Virus record (IMG/VR): IMGVR_UViG_3300032284_000577
Span: 1-38,304 of that record
From: a virus
Length of the DNA stretch: 38,304 bases
Strand: one strand, 5' to 3'
Made by a program: the position numbers and the translations under genes. The notes beneath the pieces were generated by a model that saw only the letters and a program-made list of their open reading frames with translations, was not told the origin of the DNA and made no database searches. Of this stretch, positions 6,256 through 15,418 are shown one piece after another; positions within the stretch are counted from its first letter, which is position 1, and each line of letters starts with the position of its first letter.

Positions 6256-9200
6256 ATGGCTTTATTTGGAGTACAAACTACAGGAATTACCTATCTTGGT
6301 GTAGATCCAGTTAGCGGAAGATATAGGTATTATAATCTTGACACTGGTTTATCATCATTCAGTGACACCCCGCCCACGGCCGCTCAGGAACAACAATACA
6401 ATACAGATCAAGCGGCTGTTGACGCTAAACTTCAACCATCACAAACCACCTATGACAGTGCCCAAGCCAGTGTAGCCAATCAAGATCCACCTGCGGCCGC
6501 TGCAGCAGCTGTTGACCCCGCTAATCAAGTAACTACCCAAGAACAGGTAAATCTTGATGCACCTAACTATAACGCAGTACAGCCGGGAGGGTATGATCCC
6601 AATTCCGGAGATGCTTATTACACTGCCGGGGGTTATGCGCCATCAGAAACTCCTTCAGCCGAAACTTCCACATCATCTAGCACATCAGAGGTATCGGCCA
6701 CCGGTGACACAGTTACCACTACCACAAACAGTGCAGGCGGAGTAAACATCAGTGGCGGATCTGCGCCAAACTCAACAACACCAGACGTACCAGGCAAAGG
6801 TCCTATAATGAATCCTTTGCACTCTTATCCTAGTTATACCTATGGATTGAGCCTACACATGCTGACCATCGAAGAATACAACAGCATAGTACAGGATCAA
6901 AAATACATTGCTAAACGTGTGTTGATAGCCAGTGCTGGCCGTTATACCAAGACAGCGGCTGCAGATGATCCATCAGCGTTTATCCGTGCACCATATTTTG
7001 ATGTTGATTTCTATTTTGAAAATCTCAACATGAAAACTATCATTGGCACCAATGACCATTCACGTGCTACTAATGCCATTGACATATCCTTTACCATAGT
7101 AGAACCATACGGTATCACTCTGTTCAATAGGATCATCAAACTGTGTACTGATTTAAAACTAGACAACTATCTCGAAACTCCTTATCTATTAGAAATTGAT
7201 TTCTTTGCCAGCAACGACGCTGGAGAGATCGTTGGGGTCATACCTGGCCAAACCAAACGTATGCCTATCCAACTGACTAAATTTGATATCAAAGTCACCA
7301 GCAAAGGTGCAGAATATTCTATACAGGCAGTGCCTTATAATCACGGAGCATTCAATCTATCATCAGTGACTACACCAGCACACTTTGAAGTGCTGGCAGG
7401 ATCGGTAGCCAGCTTCTTTACTACCGATAAGACAGAAACCTATGTCGATGACGCCAAAACCCAGCGTGTGGCCTTCGAACAAAATGCTACCATAAATGCC
7501 GACGGAACCTTTACTGGTGCCACTGGAGAAGTCGGCGGATCTATATTGGTCAGCAATGCCAGTGTGGCTAATCAAATGAGCAAAGATCCCATATACCGTG
7601 TTAAGAGTTATGGCACAGCCATCAATGCATGGAACAAAGAACTGGTTAAAAATAACAAACAACTGCACCCTGATACCTACAAGTTTAATTTCCATCCAGA
7701 CATAGGCGGAGCAAATTTTAAACTATCTGGTAAATTAAGTCCAAAAGACACTGCCATGGCAGATGTCACCGACACTATCAGTATCCGTCAAGGTAACACA
7801 GGTAAAGAAACTGATGCATTGAATTATAATACTAAAATATTCTCTATCAATGCTGGTACCAGTATCGAGCAGGTATTAAACTATGTCATACGTAACAGCA
7901 GTTATATCCAAGATCAATTGATAATTCCGGAAGAGTACACTGATCCAACTAAATTAACACAGGACAAACTTAAAAATTCTACCTTGCCATTACGATGGTT
8001 TAAAGTAGTACCCACAGTGATATTAGATCCTAATGGTTACGACAAGGTAAGGAAAACTTGGGCTCGTACTATAGTTTATAATGTCATACCTTATGAAATT
8101 TACAATACCAAAGTTGATGTAGCACCACAAGGCAAGTGGTCTGATCCTTTGAAAGTTTATAATTATTACTACACTGGAAAAAACATTGACATCATTGATG
8201 TCAATATTGAGTTTAATGCTCTATACTATACAGGGCTTACTGCTTATAGAAACAACCTAGCCACTATCACAGGAACACCTCAAGATGTTCCGGATACTGA
8301 TCAAAGTAATCCTCAAGGATATGAAGGTGAAGTACAAAATGCCAATGCCATACAACCAAATAAAATCAAAAACGAAGTACAGAATTCTAGAGCGCAGGCC
8401 ACTGGTGGTGCTATAACTCCACGTGGTGCTGCATCAGTGGACACAGAAGCATCAGTATACACATCAGCCGGCGGTGACATGCTACAGTTAACCATGAAAA
8501 TCATCGGTGACCCACAGTATATCAAACAAGATGACATGTTCTTTGGTCCTGGCAGTGCTCTAGATTCAACGAATCCGGGGCCACCTAGCAAAGATCCAAG
8601 ATTGATCGCCGACGGTAGTCTGCACATGGACAATAGAGAAGTATACGTGCAGGTCACCTATAGGACACCCAGTGATATAGATGAATCTACAGGATTAATG
8701 AATTTTGATTCTGCATTCCAACAGAGTTTGTTCTCTGGCATGTACAAAGTATTAAGTGTCGACAGCACATTCAGTGGCGGTAAGTTTGAACAAACATTAG
8801 AAATGATACGTCTTTTTAATCAGACCAAATTGGACTACGTAAATCAAACAGTGAACCCAAATAACAATGCTAGAGTCGAAGCTGGACAAAGCGTTCCAGG
8901 TTCAGCGGCCATATCACCAACTAATGCTGTTGGTCCTAACTACGGTGCCGCTGTGTCCTCAGATGCTACTCCACCGAACAGCACCCCAGTCGCAGATCAA
9001 GATCCGGTCTTGTCCACTCCGGATAACACAGCATTAGCAGATGTGGCCAATAATGCTCCAACACAAGATATAACCAACCAAGGACCAATAGCACCTAACT
9101 TCCAAGTCAGTGCTTACTCTGATCAAACTAACAGTATCGGTGGAACTCCAGCGACTACTCAGGCAGCCGCGACATCACCAGACTTTACTCCAATGCCGAG

Positions 9201-9435
9201 CACAAATATCGCGACTACAGAAAACATAACTCCAGCACCCACTACGACCTTCCCAGCACCGACTCCATCATTGGCAGGACAAACTGTGCCTAGTACTGTG
9301 TTTCCGGATCAGACAGTCACATATAGTTCAGCAGGATATCCAATACAGGTAACAGCCGCTGATGGATCTACATCACCAGTGGATGCTTTAGGCAACACAG
9401 TAAAACCATTGATCAACGGAAGTTTTAATGCGTGA
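6256..9435 (+). CDS. large baseplate hub-region virion structural protein
   Basis: The protein has 1059 aa. Residues 1-180 are disordered, rich in Ala/Gln/Pro/Ser/Thr, with GGYDP (111-115) and AGGYAP (124-129). The folded part starts near MNPLHSYPSYTYGLSLHMLT (185-204) and includes FDVDFYFENLNMKTIIG and ISFTIVEPYGITLFNRIIKL, blocks I associate with large virion proteins beside gp53/gp5 in marine T4-like phages. A later domain (about 738-855) runs MLQLTMKIIGDPQYI ... VYVQVTYRTPSDID ... SGMYKVLSVDSTFSGGKFEQ, and resembles hub domains of gp27/late-control-D type proteins. Residues 870-1059 are again disordered and Pro/Thr/Ala-rich. The position before gp5 suggests it supplies the gp27-like platform for the needle; that is inference. 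No enzyme motif is seen. Confidence 0.6.
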   Translation: MALFGVQTTGITYLGVDPVSGRYRYYNLDTGLSSFSDTPPTAAQEQQYNTDQAAVDAKLQPSQTTYDSAQASVANQDPPAAAAAAVDPANQVTTQEQVNLDAPNYNAVQPGGYDPNSGDAYYTAGGYAPSETPSAETSTSSSTSEVSATGDTVTTTTNSAGGVNISGGSAPNSTTPDVPGKGPIMNPLHSYPSYTYGLSLHMLTIEEYNSIVQDQKYIAKRVLIASAGRYTKTAAADDPSAFIRAPYFDVDFYFENLNMKTIIGTNDHSRATNAIDISFTIVEPYGITLFNRIIKLCTDLKLDNYLETPYLLEIDFFASNDAGEIVGVIPGQTKRMPIQLTKFDIKVTSKGAEYSIQAVPYNHGAFNLSSVTTPAHFEVLAGSVASFFTTDKTETYVDDAKTQRVAFEQNATINADGTFTGATGEVGGSILVSNASVANQMSKDPIYRVKSYGTAINAWNKELVKNNKQLHPDTYKFNFHPDIGGANFKLSGKLSPKDTAMADVTDTISIRQGNTGKETDALNYNTKIFSINAGTSIEQVLNYVIRNSSYIQDQLIIPEEYTDPTKLTQDKLKNSTLPLRWFKVVPTVILDPNGYDKVRKTWARTIVYNVIPYEIYNTKVDVAPQGKWSDPLKVYNYYYTGKNIDIIDVNIEFNALYYTGLTAYRNNLATITGTPQDVPDTDQSNPQGYEGEVQNANAIQPNKIKNEVQNSRAQATGGAITPRGAASVDTEASVYTSAGGDMLQLTMKIIGDPQYIKQDDMFFGPGSALDSTNPGPPSKDPRLIADGSLHMDNREVYVQVTYRTPSDIDESTGLMNFDSAFQQSLFSGMYKVLSVDSTFSGGKFEQTLEMIRLFNQTKLDYVNQTVNPNNNARVEAGQSVPGSAAISPTNAVGPNYGAAVSSDATPPNSTPVADQDPVLSTPDNTALADVANNAPTQDITNQGPIAPNFQVSAYSDQTNSIGGTPATTQAAATSPDFTPMPSTNIATTENITPAPTTTFPAPTPSLAGQTVPSTVFPDQTVTYSSAGYPIQVTAADGSTSPVDALGNTVKPLINGSFNA

Positions 9436-9457
9436 TAACTAGGAATTAAATACAGAT

Positions 9458-11548
9458 ATGGCGATTGACAGCAGAATTGGTAATAAAATACAGAAAAATC
9501 TACGCAGAGAAGAAGCTCCGGCTACTCGCGTTGATCCGCATCCGTATATTGGTGTAGTTAAAAACAATCTTGATCCCACACGCTGCGGCCGACTACAGGT
9601 ATGGATTCCAGATCTTGGTGGAGTAGAGACTGACAGTCAAAACTGGCGAACAGTCAGTTATGCTAGTCCTTTTATGGGCACTACCAATATCTATAATGCA
9701 TCTGCTACTAATCCTAACATAACTAATAAATTTGGCAATACTCCACACACTTACGGCTTCTGGGCCGTACCGCCAGACATTGGTGTAGAAGTCATTTGTC
9801 TATTCATCGCAGGTGACCCTTTGCGTGGCTATTGGTTGGCCTGTGTAAATTCTTCTTTGAGTCGATATATGTTGCCGGCCATTGGCAGTTCTGTTAACTT
9901 AGACATCTCAGCAGCCGCATCAGATGTAACTACCTTGTATAATGATGCTCCTTCTGGTACACAAGCACCAGTGACAGAATTTAATCAATACAACACAGAC
10001 ACTTTCCAAAAATCTGCGTTCTACAGCAATCCGAAACCCATACATGAACCTCAATATAGGATATTAACCACACAGGGATTAGATCGTGACACTGTCAGAG
10101 GTACCATAACCTCTAGTAGCCAACGTGAAAGCCCTAGCAACGTGTTTGGTATATCGACACCGGGCCGACCATTTCCAGATAAGGGTGCAGATAATCCTGA
10201 AGAGTTTTTAGCCGCAGTGGCCGCAGGTACATTATCAGAAAAAGATTATGCTTATACTACCAGACAAGGTGGCCATTCACTGGTCATGGACGATGGCAAC
10301 CTAACTGGTGTAGATCAGCTGATGCGATTGCGCACTGCCAAAGGGCATCAGATAATGATGCACGACACAGAAAATACCATCTACATCAATCACGCTGACG
10401 GTACTTCGTGGTTAGAATTTACTTCTGATGGTTCTCTAAATATATTTGCCGCAGCAGGAATCAACTTACGTACATCAGGTTCTTTGAATCTACACGCAGA
10501 TGATAATATCAATATCAATGCTGGACAAAATCTACATATGAAAGCCGGCGGTGGTTTCCAAGTTGATGCAGCCAGCATGGTATTCAAATCAGGAGGTGCA
10601 TTGACAGCCAGCGCAGGCGGAACCATTGGTCTACTAGCGACTTCAGAATTTAACGTACAAGCTGCATCAGTTTCAGTTAACTCGGCAGGTGTATTGGTAT
10701 TAGTCGGCAGTAGCATAAAACAAAACAGTGGTGGTGCTAAAGAAGTTAAAAATCCTGACGCTATACAGGTCAATTCATTGACAGATGTGGCTAAAGATGC
10801 TGCTGGTTTATATCAACAGACTGCTAAATTGTCAACTATCGCTACAATAGCACCAACACATGAACCCTATGCTAGATCAGCAGCGGCACCTTTCGCACCC
10901 CCACACAGCGATGGAATACAACCAGGTTCCTACAGCGGCCCTGTAGATGCTACCAAACAAGCCTCAGCTACAGGAGTGAAAAACCCAGCTGGCCCTACTG
11001 ATTTAAAGAAACAACCACCTTGCAACTGCCAAATTGGCAATTTGACATCTGATCAATTGACTGCTTATTATGCACAGATAGGCAAGAGTGAAAGTGGCGG
11101 AAATTATTCAGCAGTTAATACCATTGGCTATGTGGGCAAATATCAATTTGGCTATCAAGCATTAGTTACTTTGGGATATTTAAAAAGCTCATGTAAATCA
11201 AATGCGCAGATGAATAACCCCAACAGTTGGGTTGGCAAAAATGGCATGGACAGCCTTTCAACATTTTTAAACAGTCCAAACGAACAAGAAACTGCGATCT
11301 GTGCTTATACCACGGGCAATTACACAGCCATGTGCCGCATTGGCGCAGTTACCAGCGATCAGAGTCCTGAAGATGTAGCTGGTATGCTGGCTGTAGCACA
11401 CTTGTTAGGTCCAGGCGGTGCTAAAAATTACCGCAATGGACAAAGTGGTGCAGATCAATATGGTACCACTGGTGATGCTTATTTCCAAAAAGGCAAGTAT
11501 GCTGTAGCAGTGCTGGCACCGCAAGTGGCCACTGCCCAGCAAGGATAA
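9458..11548 (+). CDS. gp5: gp5-like baseplate hub needle with C-terminal muramidase domain
   Basis: The protein has 696 aa. Residues about 28-140 form the gp5/VgrG-type OB fold (YIGVVKNNLDPTRCGRLQVW; YGFWAVPPDIGVEVICLFIA). Residues about 265-430 hold short hydrophobic strands typical of the trimeric beta-helix needle (GHQIMMHDTENTIYINHADG; SLNLHADDNININAGQNLHM). After a Pro/Ala-rich linker (about 465-520), residues 525-690 are a lysozyme/lytic-transglycosylase-like domain: IGKSESGGNYSAVN with likely catalytic E545, then GYVGKYQFGYQALVTLGYLK. It should form the tail spike that pierces the outer membrane and opens peptidoglycan. In T4 gp5 the lysozyme lies between the OB fold and the helix; here it is at the end. 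Five Cys (522, 524, 579, 615, 626) cluster in the C-terminal part. AGGA lies 13-16 bases before the ATG. Confidence 0.88.
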   Translation: MAIDSRIGNKIQKNLRREEAPATRVDPHPYIGVVKNNLDPTRCGRLQVWIPDLGGVETDSQNWRTVSYASPFMGTTNIYNASATNPNITNKFGNTPHTYGFWAVPPDIGVEVICLFIAGDPLRGYWLACVNSSLSRYMLPAIGSSVNLDISAAASDVTTLYNDAPSGTQAPVTEFNQYNTDTFQKSAFYSNPKPIHEPQYRILTTQGLDRDTVRGTITSSSQRESPSNVFGISTPGRPFPDKGADNPEEFLAAVAAGTLSEKDYAYTTRQGGHSLVMDDGNLTGVDQLMRLRTAKGHQIMMHDTENTIYINHADGTSWLEFTSDGSLNIFAAAGINLRTSGSLNLHADDNININAGQNLHMKAGGGFQVDAASMVFKSGGALTASAGGTIGLLATSEFNVQAASVSVNSAGVLVLVGSSIKQNSGGAKEVKNPDAIQVNSLTDVAKDAAGLYQQTAKLSTIATIAPTHEPYARSAAAPFAPPHSDGIQPGSYSGPVDATKQASATGVKNPAGPTDLKKQPPCNCQIGNLTSDQLTAYYAQIGKSESGGNYSAVNTIGYVGKYQFGYQALVTLGYLKSSCKSNAQMNNPNSWVGKNGMDSLSTFLNSPNEQETAICAYTTGNYTAMCRIGAVTSDQSPEDVAGMLAVAHLLGPGGAKNYRNGQSGADQYGTTGDAYFQKGKYAVAVLAPQVATAQQG

Positions 11549-11556
11549 ATATCTTT

Positions 11557-11934
11557 ATGGCTACCATATATAAAGGATTCAGCACTGTAGGACGTAATAA
11601 GAAATTCCGCCTTACAGATTTTGAATTGATCAAACAAGACATCGTCAATAATTTTTACATCCGTAAAGGTGAAAAATTAATGAATCCCAGTTTTGGTACT
11701 ATCATCTGGAATATCCTACACGAGCCATTCACTGAAGACTTAAAAACAGTTATAACCAATGATATTAAAACTATCGCCAGCTATGATCCAAGAGTCAGCT
11801 TTGATAGGATAGTGGTTACAGAATATGAACAAGGCATACAGATCATATTAGAACTACGATATCTGCTTACAGATGAGTCTAGCCAGCTGAATTTGCAGTT
11901 TAATAACAAAACCAGCACGATGACCACAGCATAA
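11557..11934 (+). CDS. gp25: gp25-like baseplate wedge subunit
   Basis: The protein has 125 aa, near T4 gp25 (132 aa). It has the GPW_gp25 layout: FRLTDFELIKQDIVNNFYIR (residues 17-36), then KLMNPSFGTIIWNILHEPFT (40-59) with the family's conserved E-P pair, and a C-terminal strand IIVTEYEQGIQIILELRYLL-like region (about 83-103). gp25 forms the heart of each wedge together with the gp6 dimer and is structurally related to T6SS TssE. It starts 8 bases after the gp5 stop with AAGGAT as ribosome binding site, and is followed by gp6 after 51 bases. Confidence 0.92.
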   Translation: MATIYKGFSTVGRNKKFRLTDFELIKQDIVNNFYIRKGEKLMNPSFGTIIWNILHEPFTEDLKTVITNDIKTIASYDPRVSFDRIVVTEYEQGIQIILELRYLLTDESSQLNLQFNNKTSTMTTA

Positions 11935-11945
11935 TTAAGTACCTA

Positions 11946-11984
11946 CTTTTTCCTTCTGATAAATACTATATAATAGGGAAAAAG
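11946..11984 (+). promoter_or_regulatory. Inverted repeat enclosing a late-promoter-like box and the gp6 ribosome binding site
   Basis: CTTTTTCC (11946-11953) and GGAAAAAG (11977-11984) are perfect 8-base inverted repeats separated by 23 bases. The right arm contains the gp6 Shine-Dalgarno (AGGGA, 11975-11979) just before the ATG at 11986. The loop holds GATAAATA (11958-11965), one base off the T4 late box. A transcript begun there (about 11971) would lack the left arm and keep the ribosome site free; a read-through transcript would carry both arms. Confidence 0.5.
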
Positions 11985-11985
11985 C

Positions 11986-14900
11986 ATGGCAACCACCACA
12001 AGACAAACCAGTTTATTAGTCTCACAAGACTGGACTAAACTCTATCAAACCTTCCGTAGCGCAGACTTCCAAAGTTACGATTTTGAAACTCTACGTGCTA
12101 GTATGGTCAGCTATTTAAGAACCTACTACCCAGAAGATTTTAACGACTTTATTGAATCTAGTGAGTTTATCGCTCTAATAGACATGATTGCCTTCTTAGG
12201 GCAAAGTCTTGCTTTCCGTGCAGATCTAAATGCTCGTGAAAACTTCATTGACACAGCACAACGTCGTGACAGTATTCTCAAACTAGCACGACTAATCAGC
12301 TATAATCCTAAACGTAATATCCCTGCCAGCGGGTTCTTAAAGTTCAACAGTGTTAGCACTACAGAAAATATCTATGACAGCAATGGAATCAATCTTTCAG
12401 GATTAGTGATCAATTGGGCAGATGCTGGCAACAATAATTGGTTAGAACAATTTACTTTGGTATTAAATGCCAGCTTGATCAATAATCAGACCATTGGCAA
12501 ACCTAACAACACTCAAGTGATCAATGGCATAGCCAATGATGAATATCAGATCAATTTGATTCCTAGTGTGATCCCAACATATAAATTCGATGCTACTATC
12601 GAAGGAACCAGTACCGCATTTGAAATGATCAGTCCAACGTCAATCGGTCAACCATATATTTACGAAGCATCACCTAAGCCCAATCAACCATTTAATTTCT
12701 TGTATAGAAATGACAATCTAGGTTATGGCAGTCCTAATACTGGATATTTTTTATATTTCAAACAAGGTGGATTATCGTCAATTGATGTTACCTTTAGCGA
12801 AAGCCTACCTAATCGTGTGTTCAGTATCAACACCAACAACATCAACAACAGCGATATTTGGTTATACAGTCTTAACAATCAAGGACAACCTGATCGTCTA
12901 TGGCAACAAGTACCCAGCGTAGGTATCACAAATGTTATCTATAATCAAAGCAGTAATAGAAATATCTATCAGATCAACAGCCGTGCCAACGATCAGATTG
13001 ATCTAGTATTTGGTGACGGATCATTTGCTAATGTACCACAAGGCAATTATAGAATTTACTATCGTGTAAGCAACGGTCGTAGCTACAAGATCACTCCAGA
13101 TGAGATGCAAGGTATAATTGTCAGCATTAATTATATCAGTTCTGCTCGTCGTGCTGAAACTATCACCATACGTGCTAGTTTAAATTACACAGTGACCAAT
13201 GCAGTTGCACGTGAGACTATCGAAGACATACGTCAAAAAGCCCCACAACAATACTATACACAAAATCGTATGGTCACAGGTGAAGACTATAATATCTTAC
13301 CTTACACATTATTCAGTGACATTGTCAAGACCAAAGCAGTCAATCGTACCAGTTCAGGTGTTAGTCGTTACTTAGATATCATTGATGCCACTGGAAAATA
13401 TTCTAGTACCAACATCTTTGGTCAGGACGGAGTATTGTATAAAGATCCGTTCGCTAAAACATTTACATTTACCTATTCTACTAACAATGACATTTACAAG
13501 GTCATTTATAATCAAGTAGCACCAATAACATCATCTGCAGAATCTAAACAATTCTTCTATGCTAATTATCCATTGATAGAAATTTATAATGCTTATTGGA
13601 ATCAGTCTACAACCAATGCCAGCTCATCAACAGGTTATTTCTATGACAACACTGGATTGGTATTACAGGTTGGTAAAACTGTAGGCAGTACTAACAAATA
13701 TATAGTGCAAGGATCTATCGTTAGATTCTCAGCAGGTACAGGCAATTACTTTGATGCACGCAACACCGTGCAAACAGGTACTCCCAATCAAAGTGGCGAC
13801 AAGTATTATATCTATGCCGCTGTTGAACAAGTGGTAGGTGATGGTACCAACGGTGGTCAAGGAAATCTTGCTAACAATGTAGGTCCGATCACACTGAATC
13901 AAATAGTACCACAGGGTGCTATAGCAGACAAAGTATTTGCAGTATTCAATGTAAATTTTGAACCCTCGCTAGTCAGCCAAATGGTTGGTTACATACAGGC
14001 TTATGAAAATTTTGGTCTACGCTACGATGTTAATCTAGCCAGTACAGGAGTATCAGGATGGGTAATTGTTGATCCACAGAATCTTAATTCTGCAGGACCG
14101 TTTAGTTTGGTCAATGCAGGTGATACCACAGGGCAAGCATTAGATGCTAGCTGGATGATACAATTCCAAACAGTAGGCCAAACATACACAGTCAGCTATT
14201 TAGGTCTTAACTATGTATTTGAAAGTGTATTAGAAACTAATTTCTATTTTGATCGTAATGTAAAAATATTTGATCCTAACACAGGATTAACTGTACATGA
14301 TCAAATCAAAGTGTTAAAAGTAAACAGCACACCAGACAGCGCCAGTCCATTAGCTCTTGACTATACCTGGTATATCTACAGTGCTATCACTGATGTTGAC
14401 GGATATGAAAATCCTAATAAGATATTGGTCACATTCTCAGATACCAACAGTGACGGTGTTCCTGACAATCCTGAGTTGTTTGAATTGATAGTTAATCCAG
14501 GAATAAATCCCAACAGCAAATATATCTATTTCCAAGCTACTACCAGCTATGATAATTTTGTAGTACAAACTCCTGTAGACAGCAGTTTAGTAGTATCAAA
14601 ATACAATACCTTTGCATCAGCTGACATAGCTAAAACAACCTATCAAGCAGGACAGCTATTTTATATCCCAGGCGAAAATAGTTTCTATAAATTAGTTGTA
14701 AGCGGTGCAGTTTACACATTGACATCAGTGACAGGATACACGGCTAAAGTTGGTCGACAAAGCCTATATTTCCAATATCGTCACAATAGTCCTAACTATC
14801 GCAGAATCGATCCAAGTCCAAACAACATCATTGACTTGTATATCTTGACTCAACAATATACTACAGATTATCTAGCCTGGGTACAAGACAGTACTGGTAC

Positions 14901-15387
14901 TATTATGGAACCTACAGCACCAACCAGCGAAGAACTAGGTTCAAATTACAGCGACTTAGAAAATTATAAGAGTATTTCAGATACATTGATTTATAATCCA
15001 GCTGTGTTTAAACCAATCTTTGGTGACAAAGCTGATCCAGCACTACAAGCGACATTTAAAGTGATCAAGAATCCAAATGTGGTAGTCAGTGACTATGACA
15101 TACAGACCAGTGTGATAGCCGCTATCAACAATTACTTTAATGTAGCCAATTGGGATTTTGGAGAGGCTTTCTATTTCAGTGAATTGGCCGCATACCTACA
15201 CACAGTATTAGCACCAAACATTTCCAGCGTGCTAATAGTACCTGCTAGCCAAAGTAGTGTGTTTGGTAGCTTGATGCAGATCAATGCAAACTTTAATGAA
15301 ATTATTACCAGTGCGGCCACAGTGAAAAATGTTGAAATTATTTCAGCGATCACTGCCGCGCAAATCAATCAAAATATATCGGCTTAA
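11986..15387 (+). CDS. gp6: gp6-like baseplate wedge subunit
   Basis: The protein has 1133 aa; T4 gp6 has 660. The N-terminal block is the family hallmark: DFETLRASMVSYLRTYYPED (residues about 31-50), FIESSEFIALIDMIAFLGQS and LAFRADLNARENFIDTAQRR, then LKLARLISYNPKRNIPASG. A second typical gp6/gpJ block, with IRASLNYTVTNAVARETIED followed by APQQYYTQNRMVTGEDYNIL, lies near residues 398-440. The middle (about 500-950) is an expansion of beta-rich sequence without a motif I recognise. The end (about 990-1130) again looks wedge-like (NPAVFKPIFGDKADPALQAT; YFSELAAYLHTVLAPNISSV). gp6 forms the iris-like ring of the baseplate and binds gp25 and gp53. Strong start context, with AGGGA before the ATG. 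Confidence 0.92.
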   Translation: MATTTRQTSLLVSQDWTKLYQTFRSADFQSYDFETLRASMVSYLRTYYPEDFNDFIESSEFIALIDMIAFLGQSLAFRADLNARENFIDTAQRRDSILKLARLISYNPKRNIPASGFLKFNSVSTTENIYDSNGINLSGLVINWADAGNNNWLEQFTLVLNASLINNQTIGKPNNTQVINGIANDEYQINLIPSVIPTYKFDATIEGTSTAFEMISPTSIGQPYIYEASPKPNQPFNFLYRNDNLGYGSPNTGYFLYFKQGGLSSIDVTFSESLPNRVFSINTNNINNSDIWLYSLNNQGQPDRLWQQVPSVGITNVIYNQSSNRNIYQINSRANDQIDLVFGDGSFANVPQGNYRIYYRVSNGRSYKITPDEMQGIIVSINYISSARRAETITIRASLNYTVTNAVARETIEDIRQKAPQQYYTQNRMVTGEDYNILPYTLFSDIVKTKAVNRTSSGVSRYLDIIDATGKYSSTNIFGQDGVLYKDPFAKTFTFTYSTNNDIYKVIYNQVAPITSSAESKQFFYANYPLIEIYNAYWNQSTTNASSSTGYFYDNTGLVLQVGKTVGSTNKYIVQGSIVRFSAGTGNYFDARNTVQTGTPNQSGDKYYIYAAVEQVVGDGTNGGQGNLANNVGPITLNQIVPQGAIADKVFAVFNVNFEPSLVSQMVGYIQAYENFGLRYDVNLASTGVSGWVIVDPQNLNSAGPFSLVNAGDTTGQALDASWMIQFQTVGQTYTVSYLGLNYVFESVLETNFYFDRNVKIFDPNTGLTVHDQIKVLKVNSTPDSASPLALDYTWYIYSAITDVDGYENPNKILVTFSDTNSDGVPDNPELFELIVNPGINPNSKYIYFQATTSYDNFVVQTPVDSSLVVSKYNTFASADIAKTTYQAGQLFYIPGENSFYKLVVSGAVYTLTSVTGYTAKVGRQSLYFQYRHNSPNYRRIDPSPNNIIDLYILTQQYTTDYLAWVQDSTGTIMEPTAPTSEELGSNYSDLENYKSISDTLIYNPAVFKPIFGDKADPALQATFKVIKNPNVVVSDYDIQTSVIAAINNYFNVANWDFGEAFYFSELAAYLHTVLAPNISSVLIVPASQSSVFGSLMQINANFNEIITSAATVKNVEIISAITAAQINQNISA

Positions 15388-15390
15388 ATA
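15383..15390 (+). promoter_or_regulatory. weak late-promoter-like box overlapping the gp6 stop
   Basis: CTTAAATA differs from the T4 late box at two of eight positions. It overlaps the gp6 TAA stop (15385-15387) and lies 29 bases before the ATG of the giant gene, leaving room for a short leader with TTAGGA (15408-15413). Placement is right and the sequence match is weak. Confidence 0.25.
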
Positions 15391-15418
15391 TTATGATAAC
15401 TGCTAACTTAGGACTATA

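Noticed and set aside
9445-9452. ATTAAATA as a late promoter for gp5
   Set aside because: It lies between the AGGA ribosome site and the ATG, so a transcript starting from it would have no leader or ribosome site, and it differs from the consensus at two positions.
8313-10773. Antisense open frames of more than 110 codons (8313-8657 and 10390-10773) opposite the hub and gp5 genes
   Set aside because: Both lie wholly inside recognised genes and show no start context or motif; they are by-products of codon bias.
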